NCBI GenBank assembly: GCA_018806985.1
Contig: JADANN010000144.1
Span: 372,001-436,000, forward strand
DNA length: 64,000 nt
Reading direction: 5' to 3'
Origin: Angiostrongylus vasorum
Taxonomy: Eukaryota; Nematoda; Chromadorea; Rhabditida; Metastrongylidae
This document shows, in pieces, positions 45,181 to 56,559 of this stretch. Positions within the stretch are counted from its first letter, which is position 1; each line of letters begins with the position of its first letter. A model generated the notes under the pieces. The model saw only the letters and a program-made list of their open reading frames with translations. It was not told the origin of the DNA and did no database searches. The position numbers and the translations under genes are program-made.

Positions 45181-46139
45181 AAAATCTTTCTAAACAGTTT
45201 TAAATTTGAGGGAATATTTTGTAACAAGGATATGCGAAATATTCTCCATAAATCTATGTAGTTCTTAAGTCCTTGAATACTCAATAGCCAAAAAATTGTT
45301 GTCAGCTGTCCAAAAGTGGGCTTTAGGAGTTGTCTATTGACAGCTGTTCTTCAAAGTTACGGTGACAGTGATCAGAAAGAGTGATAAAGTTTCTTTTACT
45401 AAAGTTTTACGAGAGTTTACTAGAGCTTCTTTCACCTACTTTTTTCGTTCTTCGGTTATGCTTGGACAAATGGACTACGAAAGCTGCTAGTTGCATCAGT
45501 AGTAAACGAATACGACGATTTTTTAGCAATGAGAGGCAGAGTGCTGGAAATCCTATTAATGGCTTCGCGGAAAATTTATGTCCCACTTCAACCAGCATTT
45601 TGAAAGTAGCACATCCCCGCTTAGAATGACTTTATTAATCGAAACAAAAAAAACACTAGAATCTACACTTTTTTTCCAACGAGAAACAAATTTACTTTTT
45701 AGTAGTTGCGTTGTGAACTTCTGGAGACAATGAAGCCGTTGAAGAGGGTTTCGGCTTCGGTTTGGTTTTTAAGGCATTTGTTGTTGAGACGCGAATGTAC
45801 CAAAAGAACATGCCTCGTCACAGACAGCATCCTTAGTACTTGAAAACAATAGGATGAAGAGAGACGGGAAGTGAAATGTGTGCTTGTTATAAGTGAGCAG
45901 TCGTCTCTGCCGCTGTACGAGAAGTGGTAGTTGGTAGCCGATAGGGCTGGCGAGTACGTCGGAAGAGACGGACTTTTGCAAGTCGGCTAGTTTAACTGCT
46001 GTGGCGTCAGTAGTACGAGGTGTGACAGCGCGTTATAAAGGGAAGGATTGGTCCCTTCCTATTGACCAATTCGTAGCACTGCGGTTGAAGTTTCTGGCGC
46101 AATTGTACAGATTTTGATAAAGTAGATGAATTTGGACAT

Positions 46140-46510
46140 TTGACGAGTCAGAAAATGAACCGCAAGGACTAATCTTCCGACATGAGAGAGGCACATTACC
46201 CATGTGAACTCTGCGCGGTTGATGGCCAGGTGAAATATCCAGTGCAAGAGCCGTAGAAAACGCGAAGAGTTCGAAGAAGCTGCTTCGTACGCAACTGATA
46301 TTTAGGTTTTAGTTTTTTTCTGTCAATTTTATGGAATATTCGATTGAGCAGATTCCACATCACTTCGGCATTTCCGTGTTCTACAGGAAGCGAAACAAGC
46401 CAAAATGTCATCTGGAGTGAACACCTAGTACAGAAAGAACTTTATGTCTATTCATTAAGAGAACGAGTTACTGGTCCACTCCGAGGTTAACAGAAAGTCG
46501 GTTCTCTATG
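46140..46510 (+). repeat. PLE 3' terminus
   Basis: Matches the 3' region of the 44.8-45.1 kb PLE (GGCACATTAC, CCATGTGAACTCTG, AGAGCCGTAGAAAACGCGAAG), then the diverged end block, GTTACTGGTCC and GAGGTTAACAGAAAGTCGG. It is 5'-truncated and abuts the mariner relic. Confidence 0.65.
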
Positions 46511-46529
46511 TTTTTGCTGTATTATGTCG

Positions 46530-47075
46530 TTTTACTGGTTGTACACTTCCTACGTAATTTTTTTACCTCGGCTGATAAGCCATTTATGGATTAAATCATC
46601 AGCGAACTGTCAAACAGCCTGGATTATCTTCTTTTACTACAATTTCCACTTTGAGAAGTACTTCATCGGAGTCCAAACGTTGAGACGATCACCGTCGATT
46701 GTCGTAGAGGATCCACTTAACGTCACCGATCACAGTACGGTCAATAAACGGTTCTTTTTCGTTGTACAGAAGATGACTCAAAACGGTAATTTCGTTGATT
46801 CTTGCTCAATTAGTGTGGTATTCGTTTGTCGAGCTTCTTCGACGTTCTAGTCATCGTTAGATGCTCCGAATTAGTTGAGACGCATATGCGAAGTTGCTTT
46901 ACAAAAATGCTGTGTATTGGAAAAACAGCTGTATGTGTATTCGCTTTCACCAAAGCTTTCAATTTATCGTCGTCATTAGTAGAATGGTTTCCGCGACCGA
47001 CTTCAGTTTCAAGGTGGAATTCATCTCCACGAAACTTTTCAAACAAACATTTCACTATGTGCTCGTTGACATTTC
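46530..47075 (-). pseudogene. Mariner-type (Tc1/mariner, SETMAR-like) transposase relic
   Basis: Minus strand, reading down from about 47055: CLFEKFRGDEFHLETEVGRG, then DDDKLKALVKANT and KKLDKRIPH correspond to the N-terminal DNA-binding half of mariner transposases (FEKFRxGDFxLED, LKALVE, KKLDKWVPHEL). After a stop and shift, IGDVKWILYDN matches the first catalytic-aspartate region, with V where E is usual in GDEKW, and further shifted pieces (FSKWKL, LIHKWLISRGKKIT) follow. The second half of the catalytic domain is missing and the relic stops where the PLE terminus begins. A mariner element has been reported from hookworm, so the family fits. No function. Confidence 0.78.
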
Positions 47076-47079
47076 ACTG

Positions 47080-48930
47080 CATTTATAACCCATGAATATT
47101 TCTAGCAGTTTGGCTGCGTTACGGTCGGGTTTGTACTGGTAAACGCAGATTTTTGGAAATCGCAGTCTTAACATCCAATATTTTTTAGAATTCCAAATTA
47201 TTCAAAAAATACGTTTTACACCATAGACATAACAGGTCGAAATTGGTATGCAGTGTTCTATAATATTACAGACTTCGAAGAGAAACTACTGCAAAAACAT
47301 ATGCAAAATAATAAGATTAAATTAAATAAATCGGACATTAACTTCCGAGCACCCTCTCAGAAGGTCGCAGAGCAGTGGGTTAATTAATATAACCCACTAC
47401 AGCATGGAACAAGATTGATATCAGTTAATACAAAAAAATACTGTAAACAAAGAATGCTATCGTTTCAGTGAATAAGGTAGTCACAGAGAGCTTGGAGACT
47501 GCCATGGCATATTAGTCCACGCTTAACCGGATTTCCGGATGGAAATGTTAGAATCTTGTTCTTTGTGGACCTTATCGGCAAGATAAACCTTTCTTTTGCA
47601 TATTGAACTTCTCATGCAAGGCCATTTATTTTCATTGTTCTTTTACAAAAAAAGCAGCTGTGCTTTTCTTTTTTACTGGACTCTACCAGTGTGACCACGG
47701 GTAGGTCGGCTTATCCGCATGACACAGTCAGTCCACGTACGTATACATAAAAAAGTGATATGCTCATGGCTCATGCATGCATTCATTATCAGTCCTCTTC
47801 CGCATACATGAGTACGATTACGTGCATGCTCTTAGATGCTTAGATGATCTGACTTCAGAAGTTGTGCAAGCACTAGGACTTACTCGATTAGTCTCTGTCC
47901 TTCGTTAGCCCCATCCATAGATAGAGATGATCGAAGTCGTATGCGCCATCGGCTATAAACATTAACAGTGTGAATACTGGTCGACAGTCGTATTCTCCGA
48001 CATCTGAATAAGGGCGTTCGTAGCTCGTTACCACAAACAGCTTACGGCTTGAGGAAAATTGGGGGAATTAGCTGCCTTGTGATTCGGATTTCTCCCGGAC
48101 GACAGCAATTTCCGCCAGAACGAGCAAATTGCTTGTGGAAAATGTAATAAACCGGACTGGTTGCATTTACAGAAAGTGAATAAGTCAAACCAGTGATGTG
48201 TAAGTTGAAGAAGCAAGGGCTCATCCGCTTAATCCCCATAGTTCAGTGTAAGTGTAAGGTCTTTTTTGATCTTAGCGTACACGTAAGAACACAACTACCC
48301 ATCTCCAGACCTTTCACAAATGAGGTTGCTACAAATAGAAGAAAATTCTGGAATTTGATTATCGAAAGATGTTCACGAATTGGATTTGAGAATCTCAACA
48401 CTTTTGCTTTGTTCTTTCTTGCTTCAATTTATTTCAAGTTCAAGTTTTCAATGAGTTCGTCTAGTTAATTAACTACTAACGAATGACATTCCTACACTTA
48501 CAGCTATGAAAAAAGCTCACTAGAATTTATTTGTATTCAAGTAACATCACTATTCTGAATTCGAACGATACAAACTTCATATTGGTGTTCTTCGTAAACT
48601 AGCCACATATCTACGAAGCAGACATCGAAAGATAAAGTGCAAAGATCTATGATGACTCTGTCGAAAACGACTGAGTTAAGCAAGTCCGGCACAATATATG
48701 TCTGCATAAGTTCTTCGTTCAAAATACAATAAAACAAAAAAACATTGAGCAAAACGCTTTCCTGATGTCTATTTCTTCTGCTTAGAAAACTCGAAAATAT
48801 CCAATAAGGAAGTAAAACTCTTTCTTTAGCGAATTCGAAAGATAATTTATGCGTTGCTTAACTCTTGAATGTACAAATAGTTGGTGAGGGCGCGTCGGTG
48901 TACGTTTATGTGGATGTGCCTGTGTATCTG
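47080..48930. other. No recognisable feature
   Basis: From the mariner relic to the microsatellite. About 47520-47580 loosely resembles family C but is too diverged to count. Confidence 0.35.
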
Positions 48931-48937
48931 CATACGT

Positions 48938-48938
48938 T

Positions 48939-48999
<61 letters not shown>

Positions 49000-49865
49000 G
49001 TATGTGTGTGTATGTGTGTATGTATGTTGTATGTGTGTATGTGTGTGTGTATGTATGTATGTATGTATGTATGTATGTATGTATGTATGTATGTATGTAT
49101 GTATGTATGTATGTATGTATGTATGTATGTATGTATGTATGTATGTATGTATGTATGTATGTATGTATGTATGTATGTATGTATGTATGTATGTATGTAT
49201 GTATGTATGTATGTATGTATGTATGTATGTATGTATGTATGTATGTATGTATGTATGTATGTATGTATGTATGTATGTATGTATGTATGTATGTATGTAT
49301 GTATGTATGTATGTATGTATGTATGTATGTATGTATGTATGTATGTATGTATGTATGTATGTATGTATGTATGTATGTATGTATGTATGTATGTATGTAT
49401 GTATGTATGTATGTATGTATGTATGTATGTATGTATGTATGTATGTATGTATGTATGTATGTATGTATGTATGTATGTATGTATGTATGTATGTATGTAT
49501 GTATGTATGTATGTATGTATGTATGTATGTATGTATGTATGTATGTATGTATGTATGTATGTATGTATGTATGTATGTATGTATGTATGTATGTATGTAT
49601 GTATGTATGTATGTATGTATGTATGTATGTATGTATGTATGTATGTATGTATGTATGTATGTATGTATGTATGTATGTATGTATGTATGTATGTATGTAT
49701 GTATGTATGTATGTATGTATGTATGTATGTATGTATGTATGTATGTATGTATGTATGTATGTATGTGTATGTATGTATGTATGTCTGTGTGTGGACGTGT
49801 GAGCATGTCGTATGTGTTCGTGTGTATACACGCGTGGGTGTGTGTGCGTTGGTGTGTGTGTGTGT
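48938..49865. repeat. Microsatellite: (GT)n flanking a long (GTAT)n tract
   Basis: GT dinucleotides from 48938 pass through mixed GTAT/GT into a perfect (GTAT)n tract from about 49049 to 49766 (about 718 bp, roughly 179 units), then GT-rich sequence to 49865. No stop codons occur in any frame of the repeat, so it yields false 286-365 codon frames on both strands. The exact length in an assembly of such a tract is unreliable. Confidence 0.95.
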
Positions 49866-50364
49866 CAGTCTATTTCCGTAGATGTAAACGCTTTTTCCAC
49901 CGAATAAGCTTCCCTTGGCGTAGTGATATCCGTGATCGAATAAGCTTTCGAAAAAAATTTCACGCATTTGAAAATTAGTTTTTAGACGACTGACGATTTG
50001 AAGGATATTATTGCGAATGTAACGACTCAGTAAAAAGATACATCTTCACAAAAAAGCAGTGAAATTTGCCGGAGGTAATCATTTTGCGAGAAAAAGCATG
50101 ACTAAACAATTTGAGCTTAATTACTGACCTATTTTTTTAATGTTTCAAAAAGAAATTTCTATATTAACACTATTCACACAAACACTTCTAACCACGAGCA
50201 GCTTGTAGAACAGCACGTCGTACTATCTATAGATGATCATCGCCATCGAATTTTACTGTTAGTGATGACGACAAAGTAAGAGGACACGGTAGTTGACGTC
50301 ACGGAGAAAAGCGCTGTTATTCAACATGTTCATTTTAATTTCATTCAGGTACACACAGGACAGC

Positions 50365-50637
50365 GGCGAGTGTGGCGCAGTGGTCGGAAGAGCCCTGCAA
50401 CACACACATGGGATCGGAACCCACGCCGATGGCTTACTAAGAATTCCATCCCTCCGTGGTCGGCAAAATGCCACCAGAATTGTCTGAGAGGATGGCAGCA
50501 CTGGTTTGATACATCAGTAGGCCACGGCGAGTCATTGTAAAGATCAGGTATCCATTCAACCACCTCCAAACGATGCCTAATGAAGTCGACTGCATGGCAC
50601 ATCCCTCAGGGATTGATCAACGCCGAGAGCTTTTTTT
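50365..50637 (+). repeat. SINE A (tRNA-derived)
   Basis: GGCGAGTGTGGCGCAGTGGT is the best A box in the window; B-box region GGGATCGGAACCC. Body and end (ATCAACGCCGAGAGC then TTTTTTT) are complete. Confidence 0.8.
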
Positions 50638-51319
50638 ATACACAGAAGGCAAAAAAAAATGATAGTGTTTATTGTCGATCGTAAGGAAACACGCAGCTTT
50701 ACAAAACTATTATGGTAGGAAGAAAATCATGATCAGCTTAGTTTTTCCTACGTCTACAAGAAGAATAGCGTTAGTTCTTGACGAATTTATGACAGTGTCT
50801 CGAATCCGACCGATGATAAAATGCGGAAAAACCAGTTAACTGACATTTTTGTTTCAGATTTTTCATTTCACTTGTCGTTAATGAACTGTAAATGTATTGG
50901 GAAAAACTGTAAATGAGAATCTTCATTAACATTTATTAAACATAAGAGATCGTTCATTAATTAGCATCTTGTGTGTATTACAGAGCACCTCCACTCACTC
51001 TACGCGCCCATTTTTTTCATTAGGTAGCAAAACACTTTGAATGCCGTGAACATCGAGCTTTTCATACCTTCCTTTACCAACTGTCAATAAATTCGCTACA
51101 AGAAAATCCCCGTATTTACACAAATTCCCATGATAACGGCCATCTTTGACAAGGCATATGATGAATGAAACAAATGTAAAGTTTGTCGACAAGGATGATC
51201 ACTCTTAGTTCTTGTTATTCAAATGGGTTTTCTCTCTTTGATTGAAAGGAAAACAAAACGTTAAGCAAGGATAAGTAGTAAAATATTCGAAACTAGGGTC
51301 CTGCTCTCTAACGAACTTA

Positions 51320-51695
51320 CTTGATACTTGAACGGCCCGTCTTCACTAGTTGTGCGGGCCCCAGCATAATCACCATTTTTCGGAGATTTGCTGGTTAAGC
51401 TATTGTGGTTCCCTGGAATCCCGAGGACAGCCTGGCCAAAATCAGCCCCAGGTCGTCACCACCACAGGTAGTTGCAGCCCTTGTGGGTCAGAGGGAGATT
51501 TGCCATCAGACTACCAGGACGGTGGTGGGTCCTGTTATTGGTTTACTCTTAGCTAGGTTTCCTGATGGAAACGCCGGACTCCTCTGCTTGGGAGACCCTG
51601 CCGGGGGGATGAATCCACCGCTGTACATCGCAGTCGGACACCCAGGAACACCTCCCAGCCACGATGAGGCGGTAAACCGTTGGGAGGGATACCAT
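51320..51695 (+). repeat. Family C repeat, full-length
   Basis: CTTGATACTTGAACGGCCCG to ACCGTTGGGAGGGATACC. About 375 bp, closest to the second tandem copy at 8.5-8.9 kb. Read-through frames give a Gly/Pro-rich peptide that has no support as a protein. Confidence 0.65.
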
Positions 51696-51714
51696 GGATA
51701 GGATTACATAACAA

Positions 51715-51815
51715 TAAGTCTAGGTTCTGAACAATGCGAATTCCCTGAAACATCTGCCACTGAACATCAAAATACCCATCAACAACCTCGTTTCGCCTCG
51801 CAAAAAGAGAACCCG
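51715..51815 (+). repeat. Possible diverged PLE end
   Basis: A weak match in order: TAGGTTCTGAACAATGCGAA, AAACATCTGCC, then CATCAACAACCTCG and CAAAAAGAGAACC. Low identity; it could be chance similarity next to the family C copy. Confidence 0.3.
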
Positions 51816-52139
51816 TGAAATAAAAAAGGAACTACTGAGATAGCTAATGTGGGCTTTATAAGATGCATAATTCATCCTAGCACCTCATTGCCACCTAAGT
51901 ACGATGTCAACTGAATCTTGACGAAGACTTTTTGGTGATCAGTAAATCGATTTTTGTTCATTTTTTACTTTTCTGTCAACATCGCACTTATCTTATCCAA
52001 GAAAGTATTGATTATTGACTCAGGTTAAATGACGGTCGGTATAAAAAATGTTGATCGCTATGTGCTAGCTAATGTAATACCGAATGCTGCAGGATAGATG
52101 GTCCGTTGAAAAACGAATTATTATCAACAGATAGTCATA

Positions 52140-52345
52140 TCAGCAATAACCATCTTATAAAAAAAGAGCGCCGCTGGGTGAAATTGCTTTATTCGAGCGA
52201 TGCTCCAGTGAAGATCCTACTCGATACGACGAAGAAAACACTGCATAGAGAAGACGAGTGACTGTGCATCATCGACTGGGTTCACCGGCTCTGAAGAAGA
52301 CGAAGACATCGAAACGTTAATCGAATAAACCTTTTTGAGCCTACG
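52140..52345 (+). repeat. PLE-associated terminal region
   Basis: CTCGATACGACGAAGAAAAC, CGACTGGGTTCACCGG, then CTCTGAAGAAGACGAAGACA / TCGAAACGTTAATCGAATAA. Same arrangement as 43380-43500. Confidence 0.5.
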
Positions 52346-52409
52346 GCCGAAGAAGGAAGAAAAAGAAGATAAAAACAGCAACAGAGGCTAAAACAAGTCA
52401 TGTGCAGTC

Positions 52410-52625
52410 TATTAAAGCAATGCTTAACTTTTTATTTACTGCCTTCTATTTCTATCGTGGCAGGGTATTTTTGTGATATATACCGTTAAGGTAAAAGACA
52501 GCTTGGGAGAAAGGCAAAACAAGGGCCTCAGTGGTGCAGTGCATGACACGTGTCCACCGAATGGATAGTTGTGGGTTCGAATCTAGCCTTGGGTCTGCGT
52601 TTCTTTAGTGTTCCATGATCAACTT
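52410..52625 (+). repeat. Foldback family, half element with tRNA-like unit
   Basis: Terminal module (TTATTTACTGCCTTCT, GTGGCAGGGTATT), AGAAAGGCAAAACAAGGGCC, then a tRNA-like unit of about 73 bases from 52524 (CTCAGTGGTGCAGTGCATGA) with a clean B box, GGGTTCGAATC, at 52573-52583. Confidence 0.6.
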
Positions 52626-53404
52626 GAGGAAGTCGCCTAATGAAGTAGGTATGCAGACGAAGCATAACAACATGAAGAAAGATGAGGGCTGAAAAAAGGA
52701 AGATGCATGAGCGTGGTCTATGAGTAGATGGTCGGGATGATTGTCGAACCTCATAAAATGAATTGGCGCCACTTAAGAATGCCAACAATAGAATGATTTT
52801 CTTGAGAATAATGGATTCCAGTGATGTGGTAACAACACGTCGCCTCTCCACGCTTCAGTGGTTGTATTGCAGAAAAGCTCTGGCGATACGTTAGAATATA
52901 GAATCAGATTAATTACAACTTTTATTCTGCTACGTAGGTCAAATTGAATTTTTTTTAGCTACTGCGCCGAATGGATTTATTAAGATTTTCGACGAATGCC
53001 GAATCTTCTTAATAAACCCGTGTTCAAGGATTCGTAGATAGATTCACCCAAATGGCTACATTCGATCGGAAGATTGATGAAGAAGATGTTACACATGAAT
53101 GAACAGTTGAATGACCTATCACCACAGAGGAGCACCTGCATCCAATTTCTATTTGAATGATAAAATTTAGCTTTAGCTGCTAGAGGAAAACTTCCTTTCT
53201 TTGAACTATCATAATAGCTTTGCTAATGCTTTCACAAGTCCTCACCGTGGACTCTGGTCGTTGCTGTGGAACGAAGGATGATTTGTCATAATGAGACTAG
53301 GTTTCCACAATGATGGCGGTGACGCCTGACGCTGTCTACACGGCAGTAGTTAGGATAGCAAAACAGGATCTTGCTAATAAGCACAAAAATGATTGTATAT
53401 GAAA

Positions 53405-53515
53405 ATTATTCACCGTTACAATGTTTACTTTTTATTTACTGCCTAGTATCATATTTCTCACAGCAGGGTGTGATCAGAAATACAACTGCAGTGAGGCTAC
53501 TTTGCGAAAAAAGTT
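53405..53515 (+). repeat. Foldback family, terminal module fragment
   Basis: TTACTTTTTATTTACTGCCT, CACAGCAGGGTGTGATCAGA and AACTGCAGTGAGGCTACTTT match the outer end only. It abuts a minus-strand family C copy. Confidence 0.5.
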
Positions 53516-53519
53516 ATTG

Positions 53520-53735
53520 TATCACCCTCCTAACGGTTTACCGCCTCGTCGTGGCTGCGAGGTGTTCCTGGGTGTCGGATTGCGATATACAGCGGAGATT
53601 CATCCCCCGGCAGGGTCTCCCAAGCTGATAAGGAGTCCGGTGTTTCCATCTGGGAGCCTCGCTAGAAGTAAACCAATACCAAGATCCACCATCGTTCTCG
53701 TATCAAACTAGTCGCTTGGTGGCAAAATGATAAAA
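53520..53735 (-). repeat. Family C repeat, minus orientation
   Basis: CACCCTCCTAACGGTTTACC, GCAGGGTCTCCCAAGC, TAAACCAATACCAAGATCCA, CAAACTAGTCGCTTGGTGGC. The 3' half of the family only; it is fused to a foldback terminal module on the left. Confidence 0.6.
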
Positions 53736-54039
53736 TATGACGTAAAAACAGTTCTAGACACATCACAATGACATGATCGTGATGAGTAAAAGTGGTGACA
53801 ATGATAGGAGTACATGGAAAAACTCGGTAGAAAAACAATATAATTTGACACCAGGTGCGAGAAAACTGGGAAATCTATCGAACCATTGAGTGTTATGACT
53901 AAAAAAGTCTTTGTTTTCCTTAAAAAATCGCTGAGAAAACTTAAAGCGTCTCAAAGCCGATTTCTACCGGAATGACTATGTAATTTTTTCGTTGTTGTAA
54001 AAAATAGCGGCTTTTTAAAACCGACCGTTATTTAACCTC

Positions 54040-54315
54040 GACACTAATGAACAATAATTTTTTTTATCAGGCTAGCACGAGGTTGCTATGAAAGTTTCAT
54101 TTAGCCACCGCTTCTCTTTCCCAAAGCCTGATTGATTTGATTCGACTCTCAACAGCCGTTTATCCCTCAAATGTCCTCAAATGTTCGTACCCGTGTCAAG
54201 TCGAATACTTTGGAGTGGAGTAATGAACGAATAAAGTTTCCCTAAAAGAAGACGAAGACGTCGAAATGTTAGCCGAATAAGGCTTCTGTAACAACCTCGT
54301 GCGAGCTTAATGATC
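54040..54315 (+). repeat. PLE end fragments
   Basis: A minus-oriented piece near 54040-54095 (ACCTCGACACTAATGAAC, GCACGAGGTTG) is followed by a plus block at 54235-54310 (AAGAAGACGAAGACGTCGAA, TTAGCCGAATAAGG, AACAACCTCGTGCG). Confidence 0.45.
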
Positions 54316-54324
54316 TGTGAAATT

Positions 54325-54655
54325 ATTTTTTTATTATTTACATAACCCTTCATTAAGCGTAGTGTGGTGATCCCAGCACTTTCTGCATAGGATTCGTTTT
54401 CCTCGCACTCATCCTCCACAAAGGTCTTCGAGCCTTTCGTGTGTTGTTTCGGCTGCTGTTTGAGCATTTCTTCATGGAAGTCTTCTTTATGAGTGTTGTA
54501 GAGTGGTGCTGCAGTCGATTCTCTTTGCAATCTAGGAGATAGCCGAGTCAAGGCGTTCCACGTGGATTGGAGAAGAGCGGTGAGGGAGTCGAACTAGCAC
54601 CTTGCTTTCCGATGGCCTACATTATTAAGCGCCAAGTTACCCATCTCCTGAAAAG
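54325..54655 (-). repeat. SINE B (SINE-A-like head, different tail)
   Basis: Tail GTGTGGTGATCCCAGCACTT, AAAGGTCTTCGAGCC, TTTCGGCTGCTGTTTGAGCA; head GAGGGAGTCGAACTAGCACC and GCGCCAAGTTACCCATCTCC. The 124-codon minus frame across it is a repeat artefact. Confidence 0.5.
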
Positions 54656-54659
54656 ATAG

Positions 54660-56555
54660 TAGCGGCTGCTTTTTCATAATACAAACAAATTTCACAGTAA
54701 ATATTTGACGGATGCACCATTGATGTATACCATTTGAAAGCGGATACGTTACTGAACGTAGTTGTCGTAAGGTATTTTTTTCTGAAGATCAGCTGGAAAA
54801 GATTTTAAGCTAGTTTAGCTGACTGATATCCCTAAATAATAAAAAATCTCATCGTTTTGCTTTAATAGGTCAAATTTGCCCAAACACTCAAAGCACCATT
54901 GAAGAAGGAGCCAGAAAAGGGGTTTTCGAATGCTCAACGCATAGATGTTTCTTAAGGCTTTACCGACGATTAGATTTTCATGATGGAGGAGAAGGACGAA
55001 TGCGCACTTCAGCAATTCATAGCGACCGTCTGAAGGAAATAAACGGCAGCCAGCACTCCAAAAACTATTCGAGTAGTTACGGAAGAATAATCACCATTCA
55101 ACAGTCGTTTGTCGTTAAGGAAACAATGAAAAGACGAAGAAGTTCGGTAAATAGGTCCCGCGTGAAGAGAACGAATGCCAGCGAGCTCGTTGTCAGGAGA
55201 ACAAATGCAGCGCTTCTCTTACACAAGGAAAAGCACACATTTCTCAATCGTACTGTAATGCACGAGAAAAAAATAGGTTTTATACGACAATAGATGGAAT
55301 TCAACAAGAAAGCTTGGCGTCAGGCGAAGGTCCTGAATATTTTTACAAAGCCTGATTTTAATTAGAAGATAGTTCTAATGAGTTTTTTCGGCAGATGAAA
55401 TCAAACGTTCTGTGCAGTAAAGCCGATAAAAGCCTATGAAAAACAGCAGTATACGTAACCGAATATGTCTGGTTGATAAACGTACAAAATTTCCGCACAA
55501 CAACGCCCGACCACGTGTACTAGTAACGCAGCAAAAAATTAAATGACTTGGATCACGAAATCAGTCCTCCCCCACCGCAGTCATCGAGATTTTTGTTAGT
55601 AGAGAACTGTTACTTTCAATTTCCTCGTCTTGCATGCTGTTACCTAAGAGAATCTTCCACAACTAAGTCGCTGCAGAAAACTTCTTTGACTGATTCCTTT
55701 TTTTCAACTTCATTTTTTTAATACAGATGGAAAATTGAGTCCCTAGCTAGACTAAAGAAGCGGCAGTTTCTAATAACTCCCATTTTGGGCAAGAAATCTA
55801 CACCGAACCCGTTTTCCCGGTCTCAGTCTCAGTCTCCATCTTGATCTGATTCCCTCAGGTCTTTAAAGTTGCCACTCAAAAACTGATATAACTGGAATTG
55901 AAAACTAGAGGACAACGCTAACTCATTAGATGCAACGTCCAGGCTTTCTGCTGCTGTTGAATTCATATGAAGCTGTGAGCGACTATGATTTTGAAGGAAA
56001 ATCGATTAGTAGTGCGTGGGTCTTCTATTACGCTATCGTTGAGGAGTTACTAATGATTGGAATTTTGTTTTCTTTTAGATTTTTTTGGCATCATTCTAAC
56101 AAAAGTGGTAGCATCATACGTAGATTCAGATTACTGCAGATGCCCTATAGAGTTCCAATCAGTGCATGGTACTATTAAGTAGTTTTTATAGAACTTCTTC
56201 CTTTGGAATAACATAAAGAGGGTAATGTGAAAAAAACTTTCTTGTAGATTAGAAGTATAGCAATAGTAGGAGGCGCTTTTCAAGAGAATTCCTTCCTAGA
56301 AGCAGTTTTGTTAAGAGTTGCTAAACAGAAAAAATCGTAACTTGCACTTGGTTTGTAATTACAGTGGAAAGTACTGACAAAGACGAAAGTTACTACAAAA
56401 CTGAGTACGACTTTAAAGTGGTCATGTAAATAGAATACATGACAAATGGATGAGTGATTCATCACACTACAATGAAGGAACAACAAAGAACGAAAAGGAA
56501 ACCGAAAAGGATTTTGTTGGCGTTCGGTAAAGAGAACGGAATTCATTATATGTTT
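54660..56555. other. No recognisable feature upstream of the RTE copy
   Basis: May contain the lost 5' part of the RTE element near its right end. The frame 55930-56178 is unrecognised. Confidence 0.3.
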
Positions 56556-56559
56556 GAGG

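Noticed and set aside
45692..45811. A 39-codon minus frame with KTKPKPKPSS
   Set aside because: Low-complexity, short, no splice or homology support.
48782..49978. Six overlapping frames of 286-365 codons with THTYIHTYI or CMYVCMYV repeats
   Set aside because: They are translations of the GTAT microsatellite, which has no stop in any frame.
51350..51753. Gly/Pro-rich frames, up to 98 codons
   Set aside because: Family C repeat; similar peptides arise at 8.8 and 53.6 kb, with no start, stop or frame conservation.
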